Shown: positions 1 through 9,831 of the stretch, piece after piece
Layout of the letters: the number at the start of each line of letters is the position of its first letter
How positions within the stretch are numbered: position 1 is the first letter of the stretch
Assembly (NCBI GenBank): GCA_006844705.1
Contig: SPJS01000062.1
Span: 50,962-114,961 of the forward strand
Source of the DNA: Methylococcaceae bacterium
GTDB taxonomy: Bacteria > Pseudomonadota > Gammaproteobacteria > Methylococcales > Methylomonadaceae
Reading direction: 5' to 3'
Length of the DNA: 64,000 nucleotides
Notes under the pieces: generated by a model
The model's input: only the letters and a program-made list of their open reading frames with translations
Databases searched by the model: none
Told to the model about the DNA's origin: nothing
Translations under genes and position numbers: made by a program

Positions 1-309
1 TTTAAGATAAAGAAGCGGTATCAATTTGGAAATAAACTTGATCCCTTGACCCCTACCATCTCTGACCTTGGGTATTTTAACCTCTACAGCCCTCATACCT
101 GTCAGTATCTTGCGTTCCGGCAAATAAGCGTTCCTGATCACTGCCTGTTTGCCATTGACTATCAAATCACTGTATTGGTCGAGTAACGCGTGTACGTCTA
201 GTTCTACCGCTTTGCTGATCAGCTCCTTGGCCCCGCTTCTCAGCCGTTCAGTGAGTGGCTCAACAATTTCATCTGGTTGCTGGAGTTCGATTACGTTACT
301 ATTCTTCAT
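1..309 (-). CDS. IS256-family (Mutator-type) transposase, N-terminal part, cut by window edge
   Basis: The reading frame starts at ATG 309 and stays open to base 1, giving the first 103 residues. The stretch RNAYLPERKILTGMRAVEVK followed by PKVRDGRGQGIKF is the conserved N-terminal block of IS256/Mutator transposases, which normally reads RNGYLPER..T..G...V..PRVRD. An AAGGA ribosome-binding site lies just upstream of the ATG. The DDE catalytic core would lie beyond the left edge, so intactness cannot be judged. The element transcribes away from tamA and its end must lie somewhere between 310 and about 490. I could not identify the terminal inverted repeat or target duplication with only one end visible. 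Confidence 0.85.
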   Translation of the reverse strand, partial: MKNSNVIELQQPDEIVEPLTERLRSGAKELISKAVELDVHALLDQYSDLIVNGKQAVIRNAYLPERKILTGMRAVEVKIPKVRDGRGQGIKFISKLIPLLYLK

Positions 310-490
310 AGCAAATCCTTTTGATAGTCAATTGTTCCGCCAAGAAAAAACCAACAGGGTACGCTGCCTTTCAAAGTACATCAAACACCAGAAATCACTA
401 AATCTCTCGTGGACGCGAACAAAATTTCTCCTCGTTGAGAGGACGCCAGTTGCCGTCAGACAAAACAAGTTAAATAATTACCAGTTACGT

Positions 491-2215
491 ATGTTTATTT
501 TTAAAGTCGCGATTTCTTTGCTGTTGCTTTTTCCTATATCTGCTTATGCATCCGACCCTGTTGTTAACATTGACGGACTTAATGAAGAGCAAACCCGCAA
601 TGTACGCGGCTTTTTATCGCTAACTCAGGAACCGTGCAACGCGCCGAACTGGCGCATCCGTAAATTGCTCGAGAAAAGCGATAAAGACATCGGTAAAGCG
701 TTGCGGGCTTTAGGTTATTACAGGCCTATTATTGAAAAAAACCTGTCTTTTGCAGACGATTGCTGGCAAGCCGATTATGCCATTACAGCCGGCGAACCGG
801 TACGAGTAACCACGCTAAGTGTGCACATAGAAGGCGAAGCAAAAGAAGAACGGGTTTTCCAAAAATTGCTGGCAAATTTACCTATAAAAACAGGAGATAT
901 TCTTAATCATGCACAGTACGAAAAAATCAAAAAAGACCTTAATTCATTAGCACTGGAACATGGTTTTTTAAAGCACAAACTGACCAAAAAATCATTACGG
1001 GTTAACCCGTCAAGCCATTCGGCATCTATTGAGCTGTTCATGGATTCAGGACCTCGGCATTATTTTGGCGACATCATTATCGAGCAGGATATTCTCGACC
1101 CGGATTTTGTGAAACGTTTTATACAAGCCAAAACCAACGCGCCTTACTCCAGTAAAAAACTGGCTAAAACCTATAATTCCCTTGCTGAAAGCATCTATTT
1201 CAGAAGTGTTGAGGTTCGACCGGAAATTGACGAGACCGAAAGTTTACATGTGCCGGTAAACATTATCTTACTACCGGAAAATAGACATGATTATAGTCTC
1301 GGCATTGGCTACGACACCGATATTGGTCCACTTGCTTCCGCCGGTTACCGTAACCGGCGGATTAACCGGGAAGGCCATCACTTCTCCTTTGACTTGAATG
1401 TCTCGCCGCTTTTATCCAGTGCCGAAGCCAGCTATATAATCCCGTTTACCGAACCCCGCACCGATAACATCTCGATTGGTCTTGGCTACAAATATGAACA
1501 ACCCGACACTTTTGAATCCGAGTCGGCCAAGTTGTCATTGCAATACCAGCATGTCTATGACACCGGGTGGAAACAAACATTGTTTCTTGATTTAAGCCGG
1601 GAAGACTTTACCATTAGCGATGTCAGTCGCACGACTAACCTACTTGTTCCCGGTGGTCGTTGGCGATTTACACAATCTGACAACCCTCTGAGACCCACCT
1701 CGGGTTACCACCTGAACCTGTCACTGTCGGGCTCTGTTGAGCCGGTAATATCCGATGTATCGTTTGTTCAGGCCACTTTATCCGGCAAACTTATAGCCCC
1801 CCTGCCCTGGTCGGCCAGACTGATCAGCCGGGCCAATTTTGGCGCAACCTTAACCAACGACTTCGACCGTTTACCGGCGTCTTTTCGCTTCTATGCGGGC
1901 GGCACCGAAACCATTCGGGGTTATGAATATAAAAAAGTAGGTCCGATCGACGACAAAGGCAATGTCATTGGCGGTAAACTGCTTTCCGTCGCCAGCATAG
2001 AATATGAACAATTCATCAGCGATACCTGGGGGGTTGCAGCCTTTTTGGATGGCGGTAATGCTTATAATCCGGATGATATTACTATCAAATATGGTTCCGG
2101 GCTGGGGGTGCGTTGGGTTTCGCCTATCGGACCGGTTCGCCTGGATTTTGCTGTGCCGTTAAGCGAATCGGATTCCTCTTTCCAGATCCATTTTGCAGCC
2201 GGGGCACAGTTATAA
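491..2215 (+). CDS. tamA: TamA, outer-membrane barrel of the translocation and assembly module (Omp85 family)
   Basis: The 574-residue product matches the usual TamA length (about 575). A signal peptide (MFIFKVAISLLLLFPISAYA) is followed by three POTRA-like domains up to about residue 265 and a 16-strand-type barrel. The Omp85 signature RFYAGGTETIRGYEYK lies near residue 475. The frame is open upstream to 149, but that extension runs into the insertion sequence and lacks a signal peptide, so ATG 491 is chosen. No good ribosome-binding site is seen. Together with the overlapping tamB it forms the periplasm-spanning Tam complex, which in the known family helps insert outer-membrane proteins and move phospholipids. 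The IS sits only about 180 bases upstream and may have altered its promoter. Confidence 0.93.
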   Translation: MFIFKVAISLLLLFPISAYASDPVVNIDGLNEEQTRNVRGFLSLTQEPCNAPNWRIRKLLEKSDKDIGKALRALGYYRPIIEKNLSFADDCWQADYAITAGEPVRVTTLSVHIEGEAKEERVFQKLLANLPIKTGDILNHAQYEKIKKDLNSLALEHGFLKHKLTKKSLRVNPSSHSASIELFMDSGPRHYFGDIIIEQDILDPDFVKRFIQAKTNAPYSSKKLAKTYNSLAESIYFRSVEVRPEIDETESLHVPVNIILLPENRHDYSLGIGYDTDIGPLASAGYRNRRINREGHHFSFDLNVSPLLSSAEASYIIPFTEPRTDNISIGLGYKYEQPDTFESESAKLSLQYQHVYDTGWKQTLFLDLSREDFTISDVSRTTNLLVPGGRWRFTQSDNPLRPTSGYHLNLSLSGSVEPVISDVSFVQATLSGKLIAPLPWSARLISRANFGATLTNDFDRLPASFRFYAGGTETIRGYEYKKVGPIDDKGNVIGGKLLSVASIEYEQFISDTWGVAAFLDGGNAYNPDDITIKYGSGLGVRWVSPIGPVRLDFAVPLSESDSSFQIHFAAGAQL

Positions 2216-5200
2216 TGAAAACCCTGTACCGTTCGATACGTATTGCCATAATCAGCACTGTCAGCCTGCTTTGTTTGCTGTTTCTTATTATGGCATGGCT
2301 GCTGGCAACACAAACCGGCACTCAATTTCTGTTAAGGACAGTTAGTGCGGAACTGGATCAAATAAAGATAGAACGAATTGACGGAACACTACTGGGTCAT
2401 TTACAGCTAAGTAACCTGCATTATGACGACCGAGCCGATTTTAGTGTCGATATTACAACACTGACAATGGATTGGAACCCATCGGCCTTATGGAAAGGTC
2501 ACCTGCATTTCACAAATTTCGAAACGAAACTGATCAAGGTCACGGGCCGGCCTAAGACAAAACAAGATAGCGAGACCACTACCGATATTCCCGTAATTCC
2601 AATCGCGATCAGCGTCGATGCATTAGTTGTGGAACAGCTTACCTGGCGCGATGGAGATTCAACAACAGACATCCAAGGTTTTGCAGCTTCGGCAAGTTTG
2701 GCTAATCATGTATTGGAGATCAGCACAGTATCTCTGAAAATGCCACCGTTGCTGACTTCCGGCAAAGGCACACTCCACTTGCAAAGCGATTGGCCGATGC
2801 TTGCCGAGTTGGACTGGACTTATTCCGCCGATAACGCTCCACTGCGGGGAAGATTGAAGGTCGATGGCAATCTGCAAAACCTGACGGTTTCCAGTATTGT
2901 TAACGGTGCCATCACCAGTACGCAAACAGGTGTTCTACATTTGGATACAGCGGAACCCGCGTTTGAACTGGCCGGCAATTGGCAAAAACTGCAATGGCCT
3001 CTTGCCGGTGTTCCTCAAATCAGTAGCCATCAAGGCGCATATACCGTCAACGGCACTGTGTCGAATTATCATGCAAAACTGGATGCCGTTCTATCACCAC
3101 CTGACTATCCGGATTTTAGTGTGAAGCTGGATGCCGTCGGTGGATTGGACAGTATCGAGGTAAGCCAGCTTCAATTGAAAGCAAAACAGGGTGAATTAAT
3201 ACTCGATGGTATGTTCGGGTGGAAAGATGCTCTGACATTTGTGTTGGATATTAATGGCAAACAGTTGAACCCTCAGGCCTTTGGCGCACCGGTGCCTGGC
3301 AACCTAAGCGTAAAAGCACATAGTAGCGGCAAGATCGTGGATGAAACAATGGATGTCGCCTTGGCATTACACGAGTTAAAAGGCCTGTTATATGATCAGA
3401 AAATTGATGCCAACGGTAACATCAAACTAGCCAATAATACGGTGCATCTGGAACCCTTGCGAATTCTGGCTGGCCATAATACCTTATTCGCGCAAGGACA
3501 ATTTAATCGACAGCAAGCCGATATCGGTATTAATATCGCGGCCCCTAACCTTAATACCGCCTGGCCAACATTATCCGGCAACTTAAACGGCGATATCTAT
3601 ATCAAAGGGGCTCTCCTAAAGCCAACGTTAAAAAGCGCTATACAGGCCAGCGATATACGCTATGCCGAATACAGGCTAAAACAACTGCAGCTTAATGCGG
3701 ACTATATCCACGCTTCTTCCCGTGCGTCTACTCTAGACCTGATAGTTTCCGGACTGGCGTTGGCCGATTCCAAACTGGATCAAATTCGTGTTAACGGCCA
3801 CGGCACCCAAACAAAACATACTTTACAGGCTGAAATAGAGTCCCCGTTAATCATGGGTGCTTTTAACAGTACCGGCAGCTGGAACGGTAAACAGTGGCAA
3901 GGAAAGATATCCCGATTAGACCTCAATCACCCTCAACTGCAACAGTGGCAGCTCCGGGCACCGGCTGATTTAGCTATAAAACCCGATAAAGACAGTTTAA
4001 CGATCGAGTTGCCAGAAGCTTGCCTGCAACAGGCCCCCGCTTTGCTATGCCTAGCCGTAACAGGTGATCCTCAACAACGACTTGAAGGCCATCTCACTCT
4101 CTCCGATTGGTCGTTACAACCATTCAATACCTGGTTACCGCCGGAAATTTCATTAGCCGGTAATGTGCAGGGCAGCAGCACGTTTACGATACATCCAAAA
4201 AATATTGTAGCCCGGTTAAACGCTGAAATTAAAGACGGTCGGGCCACCATTACTGGTGACGAGAACATCAAACATGCCCTGGTATTGGCGGACTCGAAGC
4301 TGGACGTCGACTATCATAACGATCAATTACAGTCTCACTTGTTTCTGGGCTTAACGAAACAGGATTTTATCGCTGCAACATTGAACACCGGACCGGCGCA
4401 GGGGGCTGATAAAATCAGAACATTACAAGGGGCTATCGACACCCATATTGTCGACATGGTGTTTATAGACGGCTTAGTTGATGCTATCAGCACGTTGAAA
4501 GGTGAGATAAAAGGCAAATTGCAAATTGCGGGCACTAGCGCTAATCCCTCCCTCGCCGGCACACTGCAACTGCAAGACGGCAGCTTCGCCATTCAAACGC
4601 TGGGTACAAACATTAGCAAGGTTAATCTCGATATCCATAACTCAATCGACCAGCCGGAGCGTTTATTATTTTCCGGAGCATTGGCGTCCGGCCAGGGCAA
4701 AATAACAACAACCGGTCATTTAGATTTACTGCCTGAACATAATTTCCCCATGCAACTCACATTGAATGGAGACACGTTTTTACTCAGCCGACTGCCCGAA
4801 GCCGAGATTGAGATTTCGCCACGCATAACTCTATCCAAGTTCGACAAACTGACTAAAATCGACGGCGAAGTCACTATCGATAGTGCTAACGTAGAAATTC
4901 AGACTATTCCGGAAAATGTAATTGCACCGAGTGAAGATGAAATTATCATTACTGGCGAACAGCATAAAAAAATGCCTATTGATCCGGATCGAACCAATAT
5001 AGAGCTCGCCATTTTGTTTGACAAGGATATTCATTTCAGCGGGTTCGGCCTCGAAACCGAACTTGTCGGGACATTACAATACCTGGTCAATCAGGATAAA
5101 CAATCGCTGCAGGGCAAAGCCGAAATGCGCAATGCCGCTTACAAGGCCTACGGACAGGATCTAAAACTTCGACGCGGTGAATTCTTATTCAATGGCCCGG

Positions 5201-5685
5201 CCGACAACCCTTGGATGAATATAGAGGCCGAACGCAAAGCTAATTCAGATAATGTAACCGCTATTTTAAGCGTCACCGGGCCGCTAAAGGATCCTTACAC
5301 CCGTATTTACAGCGAGCCTTCCCTACCCGAATCAGAAGCCCTGGCTTATCTGGTCACGGGTAATTCATTGAAACGAATGAGTCAAGGGGACTCCAATGCG
5401 GTTGCTAATGCCGCATTCAGCTACGGCGCCGGTCAATTATCCTGGATCAGCGACCAGCTGGGCATTGATGAATTTGAATTTGAACAATCCGATACCATTG
5501 AAGACAGTGCCGTCAGGCTGGGGCAGTATATTAACCCTGATTTATATGTCGGCGTCACGATGGGGCTCTTTGCCAGCCGTTATGCCGCCAACCTCCGTTA
5601 CCGGCTGAGTGAACATTTCAATCTAAGTACCCGTGCGGGAGAAACGCAACGTATTGAACTGAACTATCATTTCGCTACCGAATAA
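2215..5685 (+). CDS. tamB: TamB, inner-membrane-anchored partner of TamA
   Basis: The 1156-residue protein starts with an uncleaved N-terminal membrane anchor (about residues 7-30) and continues with very long repetitive beta-rich sequence, as expected for the beta-taco groove of TamB. It ends in the conserved TamB C-terminal domain, with LAYLVTGNSLKRMSQGD, QYINPDLYVGVTMGLF and LSTRAGETQRIELNYHF visible. Start and stop overlap as TAATG with tamA, so the two are translationally coupled. ATG 2215 is preferred over in-frame codons inside tamA because it begins exactly at the membrane anchor. Length and domain order are normal for gammaproteobacteria (E. coli TamB is about 1260 residues). Confidence 0.93.
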   Translation: MKTLYRSIRIAIISTVSLLCLLFLIMAWLLATQTGTQFLLRTVSAELDQIKIERIDGTLLGHLQLSNLHYDDRADFSVDITTLTMDWNPSALWKGHLHFTNFETKLIKVTGRPKTKQDSETTTDIPVIPIAISVDALVVEQLTWRDGDSTTDIQGFAASASLANHVLEISTVSLKMPPLLTSGKGTLHLQSDWPMLAELDWTYSADNAPLRGRLKVDGNLQNLTVSSIVNGAITSTQTGVLHLDTAEPAFELAGNWQKLQWPLAGVPQISSHQGAYTVNGTVSNYHAKLDAVLSPPDYPDFSVKLDAVGGLDSIEVSQLQLKAKQGELILDGMFGWKDALTFVLDINGKQLNPQAFGAPVPGNLSVKAHSSGKIVDETMDVALALHELKGLLYDQKIDANGNIKLANNTVHLEPLRILAGHNTLFAQGQFNRQQADIGINIAAPNLNTAWPTLSGNLNGDIYIKGALLKPTLKSAIQASDIRYAEYRLKQLQLNADYIHASSRASTLDLIVSGLALADSKLDQIRVNGHGTQTKHTLQAEIESPLIMGAFNSTGSWNGKQWQGKISRLDLNHPQLQQWQLRAPADLAIKPDKDSLTIELPEACLQQAPALLCLAVTGDPQQRLEGHLTLSDWSLQPFNTWLPPEISLAGNVQGSSTFTIHPKNIVARLNAEIKDGRATITGDENIKHALVLADSKLDVDYHNDQLQSHLFLGLTKQDFIAATLNTGPAQGADKIRTLQGAIDTHIVDMVFIDGLVDAISTLKGEIKGKLQIAGTSANPSLAGTLQLQDGSFAIQTLGTNISKVNLDIHNSIDQPERLLFSGALASGQGKITTTGHLDLLPEHNFPMQLTLNGDTFLLSRLPEAEIEISPRITLSKFDKLTKIDGEVTIDSANVEIQTIPENVIAPSEDEIIITGEQHKKMPIDPDRTNIELAILFDKDIHFSGFGLETELVGTLQYLVNQDKQSLQGKAEMRNAAYKAYGQDLKLRRGEFLFNGPADNPWMNIEAERKANSDNVTAILSVTGPLKDPYTRIYSEPSLPESEALAYLVTGNSLKRMSQGDSNAVANAAFSYGAGQLSWISDQLGIDEFEFEQSDTIEDSAVRLGQYINPDLYVGVTMGLFASRYAANLRYRLSEHFNLSTRAGETQRIELNYHFATE

Positions 5686-5849
5686 ACCCATCTCACCAGG
5701 GGTAAAATTATGTGCTATCAAATTGAACTGTCTTTTCTGCCGTTGTTGCTTTCGCTATTGACTGCCGGGCCGCAACGAAAGTGACCCGGTAATGCAGGAC
5801 ATCACAAACAAGGAATACTTATCATGCTGACCCGCATGCGCCGTCCAGT

Positions 5850-6143
5850 GAATTCCACGTTGCCGACGATGCAGCCGCCAGATTTGAATATGATCTCAGC
5901 CAAGCGTTGGCGGATTTGCTCAATGTAGATGTTGAGTATAAAGTTTACCGACAACATCCAAGACATTCTCACCGCCATCGCCGATGGTGAAGGTCATTTG
6001 GCCGCAGCAGGACTGACTCCTACCGCTAGCCCCCTATTGTTATTGGCCCCGGCTATAAAACCGTACAACAAGTCGTGTGTCAGCGCCAATCCGATCCATC
6101 GGAAAATATTGACGACCTAACTAAGCCATTAATGAACGTGTAA
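5850..6143 (+). pseudogene. mltF: Relic of mltF (membrane-bound lytic transglycosylase F), N-terminal domain, frameshifted
   Basis: Three frames must be joined to read a continuous MltF-like solute-binding domain. Frame starting at 5850 gives ARFEYDLSQALADLLNVDVEYKV. Frame starting near 5940 gives NIQDILTAIADGEGHLAAAG. Frame starting at 6045 gives GPGYKTVQQVVCQRQSDP and ENIDDLTKP, ending at TAA 6141. These correspond in order to the FEYELA.AFAD, L..L..G.ADLAAAGLT and GP.Y..V.QQ.V segments of MltF. The lysozyme-like catalytic domain is absent. Weak remnants of a leader may reach back to 5704. Two frameshifts plus truncation make this a decayed gene. The 3' break abuts the end of the convergent ankyrin gene. 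Confidence 0.7.
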
Positions 6144-6153
6144 AGCACTGGCC

Positions 6154-8172
6154 TTAAAACAATGCCTGCAACCATTTCTGATGAGGTGCATGGTGATGAA
6201 TCAGCTCGACAATATCTTGATGACTGTTTTTGATCGCTAAATCCAGCACATTCTCTTTATTCTTATTACGAATATCTGCCTTGGCTCCCTGTTTGAAAAG
6301 CAGTTCTACAATGTCTTTATGACCATAACGCGCCGCCTGAATCAATGCCGTATTGCCGTCTTTATCCCGATGATTAATATCCTGACCGTTATTCATCAGC
6401 ATTTTTACCCCATTCAGATTGCCTGCATCTGCCGCCAGCATAAGCGGTGTACTGCCGTTTGCTGCTACCCGTCTGGTGCGGGCACCCGCCGAGATTAATT
6501 GGCTTAGCACTTTGTTATGCCCCTGCACCACGGCCAACAATAATGGGGTAAGGCCTTGCTTATCCTTGATTTCAAGATTCGCCCCTGCTTTTGTCAGCAC
6601 AGGGATAACCTGGTTTTGGTCGCCATCGGCGCCATGCCACAGCGCGGTTCGCCCCAGCCGGTCCTGTTGATTGATACCTGGGGATGATGAAAGTAAAGTC
6701 GTCAGCACCTTATCCTGTCCATAACGGGCAGCGTGCATAAGAGGTGTCACTCCCTGGCGGTTAACACGATTGACTTTTGCTTTATTTTCCAGCAAGAACC
6801 GGGCGGCATCTGACTGTTTGTTGATAATGGCCAGAGACAAGGCAGACTCACCATCTTTGCGTTGATGATTGATATCCGCGCCATGTTGTAATAAAAATTC
6901 AGCGGTTAATAAATGCTGTTTGCGCACTGCCCACATCAACGCGCTGTTACCCTGTTTATCCACGGCATTCACGTCGCCCCCAGCCATCAGCAAATGGCTG
7001 ACAATATCATCATAACCTTTGATTGCCGCACGGATTAATGCCGTCATCCCCTGCCTGTCACGCTGATCAACTTTTGCACCATCGGCAAGCAAACGTCTGA
7101 CAGAATCCTCATGTTTACGCCAGCTGGCAACAATCAATGGTGGCCAGGTATTAAACGGATCATCCTGCACATCGCCTTTGATTTTCGTCGATGCCTTCAG
7201 TTTTGCCAGTGGTACAACATCTACATTATCTTGCGTCGGCGTCAGCGTCAAACCTTGAGCCAACAGGTGCTTAACGACGTCTTTGTGTTTCTTATTATGG
7301 GCAAGATCTGCCGCATTCAAACCGCTTTTGTTGCTATGTTTTACCTCAGCGCCGTGCTGCAATAGCAGCAAAACACTGTCCAGATGACCTTCACTGGCGG
7401 CAAGCAACAATGCACTATTCTCCAGCTTATCCACACGCGACAGTGATGCACCAGCTTCCACCAGAATGCGTGCAACGGCAAAGCGTTGATTACGCAATGC
7501 GATAAACAAGGCAGAATCACCCTGTTTATCAATAGTATCCAGCGCCACCCCCTGCTTTAATAACCAGCGAGCGCATTTGACAGCATCAAATTCCGCCGCA
7601 ATCATCAGTGCATTATGGCCGAACTCATCCGCCCGACTTATTTGAGCACCCTGTTGATGCAAGCTGATTACAGCTTCCCGCAAATCATTCTTGATGGCCC
7701 ACTGCAACTTACCTTGCAGATCGCCCGGTTTTAGTTCTGCATAGGCATTTTGTTTTAATTTTTCAAGGGATTTTTTCGCCGGTGGGTAGCCTTGCATCAT
7801 CGATTGTTGATACCAGTCCACAGCCTGCGTCATATCTCTATCTACCCCCCAGCCAAACTGATACATCTTGCCAAGATTGTATTGCGCCTTGCTGTGACCA
7901 AGCTGCGCTGCTTTTTTCAACCAGAATGAGGCCTGTTTATGATCTTTTTTAACCCCCAGACCGGAACGGTACAAGGTGGCCAGCTGGTACTGCGCTTCCA
8001 CATCGGCAGCCTGCGCCATCGATAGTAATAATTGATGTGCGCGTGCATAGTCACGCGTACGAATTGCCAGTTTGGCATCATCTATAGCAGCCGCTTGCAG
8101 CAGGCTTGAAATAAACACTATGCCCATCGCGGAAAAAACGCCTACCGTTTTTTTTAACATAAAACCTTTCAT
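6154..8172 (-). CDS. Secreted Sel1-repeat plus ankyrin-repeat protein
   Basis: The 672-residue product has a signal peptide (about residues 5-28), two to three Sel1/TPR-like repeats (about 35-135, with AQYQLATLYRSGLGVKKD and AQYNLGKMYQFGWGVDRD) and about fourteen ankyrin repeats to the C-terminus (for example DGNTALIQAARYGHKDIVEL). It has no recognisable catalytic domain, so it is a periplasmic or exported protein-interaction scaffold; its partner is unknown. It lies only six bases downstream of the ferredoxin-flavoprotein gene on the same strand and is probably co-transcribed. ATG 8172 is the upstream start. ATG 8160, four codons later and preceded by AAAGG, may be the real one. Confidence 0.85.
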   Translation of the reverse strand: MKGFMLKKTVGVFSAMGIVFISSLLQAAAIDDAKLAIRTRDYARAHQLLLSMAQAADVEAQYQLATLYRSGLGVKKDHKQASFWLKKAAQLGHSKAQYNLGKMYQFGWGVDRDMTQAVDWYQQSMMQGYPPAKKSLEKLKQNAYAELKPGDLQGKLQWAIKNDLREAVISLHQQGAQISRADEFGHNALMIAAEFDAVKCARWLLKQGVALDTIDKQGDSALFIALRNQRFAVARILVEAGASLSRVDKLENSALLLAASEGHLDSVLLLLQHGAEVKHSNKSGLNAADLAHNKKHKDVVKHLLAQGLTLTPTQDNVDVVPLAKLKASTKIKGDVQDDPFNTWPPLIVASWRKHEDSVRRLLADGAKVDQRDRQGMTALIRAAIKGYDDIVSHLLMAGGDVNAVDKQGNSALMWAVRKQHLLTAEFLLQHGADINHQRKDGESALSLAIINKQSDAARFLLENKAKVNRVNRQGVTPLMHAARYGQDKVLTTLLSSSPGINQQDRLGRTALWHGADGDQNQVIPVLTKAGANLEIKDKQGLTPLLLAVVQGHNKVLSQLISAGARTRRVAANGSTPLMLAADAGNLNGVKMLMNNGQDINHRDKDGNTALIQAARYGHKDIVELLFKQGAKADIRNKNKENVLDLAIKNSHQDIVELIHHHAPHQKWLQALF

Positions 8173-8178
8173 TATTAT

Positions 8179-9531
8179 TTAAGCCGTACCGAATTTGGTT
8201 TCATAGGTAATACCGCATTCATCGAGAAACCCGGTAGGTAAAATACCTCCCGCACAAACTATCACCGCATCATTGCGGATGGAAATATCCTGCCCCTGCA
8301 CATCCAAAACCACTTTATCCGGTTCAATAAATTTAACATTCGACTCCAGATAAAGCTGCATCTTGCCCGCAGCCACCGCCTCATCTATTTTGCGCCGGTT
8401 TTTTCCCTTGGCACGATTAAATAACTTGCCACGATAAGATAAGGTGATCGTCACACCAGGTTCTTCAGCGATGCTGTGCGCAGCTTCCAGAGCACTGTCG
8501 CCGCCACCGACGACAAGCACATGCTTGCCTTGATACTGTCTGGAATCCACCAGTCGATACACGACTTTAGTCATATCCTCACCAGCCACGCCCAATTTGC
8601 GCGGCGTACCCTGGCGTCCAATCGCCAACAGTACAGAGCGGGTCATCAGCTTGCTGTTTTCATTGATCACTTCAAAACCGTCACCTACCGGATTGATCTT
8701 AATGACCCGCTCGTTAAAATTTATTTTCAAACCGGTTTTATCAACCACTTCTTGCCAGAATTCCAGCAATTCTTCTTTAGTGGTTTCTCTGATCGGCACC
8801 CGCCCTTCCAAAGGCAAATCCACCGGCGCAGTCATCACCAGCTTACCGCGTGGATAATGTGCAACGACGCCGCCTAACGAATCCTGCTCCACCGTTTTAA
8901 AATTCAAGCCATTGGATAATGCCGATAACGATGCGCCAATGCCTGCAGGCCCGGCGCCTACAATCACCACATCAAATTCAAAATCAGCCTGCCCCTTGAC
9001 TTTTTTAGCAATCGCCTCCATCGCCTTGACCCCCTGGTTAATGGCATTATGAATCAAGCCCATACCGCCGATTTCTCCAGCCACATAAATACCCGGTGTA
9101 CTCGACTCGAATTCAGTACTTAAATGAGGGATTTCCATACCCTGTTTTTCAGTGCCGTAAACCAGTGTAATGGCATCCACCGGACACACATCCTTACACG
9201 GTCCATGACCAATACAGCCCGACGGGTTGGTCAGCACCGCTTTGTTATCAATCATGCCCAGCACATTGTTATAACTTTCAGGGCAGGCAATATTACACGC
9301 CCGACAACCGATACAGCGGTTATGATTAATCACAGGATGCAGTGTTACCGGTGGAGAAGCCCCATCCTCCATCGTCTCCTGCATGATCTTGACCGAACGC
9401 ACGTGTACCCGGTACTTAAAACCGGCATAAATCAAGGCAATGATTACTAATGGGATCAAATACACCAGCAACAAATTGTATTCCAGCCATAATGCCTGGG
9501 CATAGGCAGCCAATCCGTTAAATGTCATCAT
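8179..9531 (-). CDS. Membrane-anchored ferredoxin / FAD-NAD(P) oxidoreductase fusion
   Basis: The 450-residue protein has one N-terminal membrane helix (about 15-40), then a two-cluster ferredoxin domain. The first cluster motif is CIGCRACNIACP (Cys 73, 76, 79, 83). The second is CIGHGPCKDVCP, where His 109 replaces the second cysteine. The thioredoxin-reductase-like part follows, with an FAD loop GAGPAG (about 192-197) and an NAD(P) loop VVGGGDSALEAA. No CxxC redox disulphide is present, so it is not a thioredoxin reductase; it resembles YpdA-like flavoproteins. I infer electron transfer between NAD(P)H and a membrane or periplasmic partner, probably the divergently encoded b-cytochrome-like protein. 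ATG 9531 is chosen over TTG 9540 because AAAGG sits nine bases before it. Confidence 0.82.
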   Translation of the reverse strand: MMTFNGLAAYAQALWLEYNLLLVYLIPLVIIALIYAGFKYRVHVRSVKIMQETMEDGASPPVTLHPVINHNRCIGCRACNIACPESYNNVLGMIDNKAVLTNPSGCIGHGPCKDVCPVDAITLVYGTEKQGMEIPHLSTEFESSTPGIYVAGEIGGMGLIHNAINQGVKAMEAIAKKVKGQADFEFDVVIVGAGPAGIGASLSALSNGLNFKTVEQDSLGGVVAHYPRGKLVMTAPVDLPLEGRVPIRETTKEELLEFWQEVVDKTGLKINFNERVIKINPVGDGFEVINENSKLMTRSVLLAIGRQGTPRKLGVAGEDMTKVVYRLVDSRQYQGKHVLVVGGGDSALEAAHSIAEEPGVTITLSYRGKLFNRAKGKNRRKIDEAVAAGKMQLYLESNVKFIEPDKVVLDVQGQDISIRNDAVIVCAGGILPTGFLDECGITYETKFGTA

Positions 9532-9831
9532 GGTTATCAACCTTTACATTCTCCAACACAATAGTATTGCAAGATGTAGACCAGCGAATATATCAATGGC
9601 TGCACAGGAGATAACCAAAAAAATGTGTCATTTCACACACTCCACTTATACCATTCGCATTTCACTCTTTAATTCGGTTGCCGAGGGCCGGAAGCAGAGG
9701 AGCTGTTACATCAATGGGTATGTCCATTTGGCCAGATTTTCTAACAAAACCAGCGTGCACCCCATTCGACTCAACAACTTGGCGCGAATCTTTCTTATAA
9801 ATTGGATTTACGATTTACCCCGCTGAAAATA

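Noticed and set aside
149..490. Long N-terminal extension of the tamA frame
   Set aside because: It overlaps the transposase gene on the other strand, contains no signal peptide, and the real signal peptide starts at 491.
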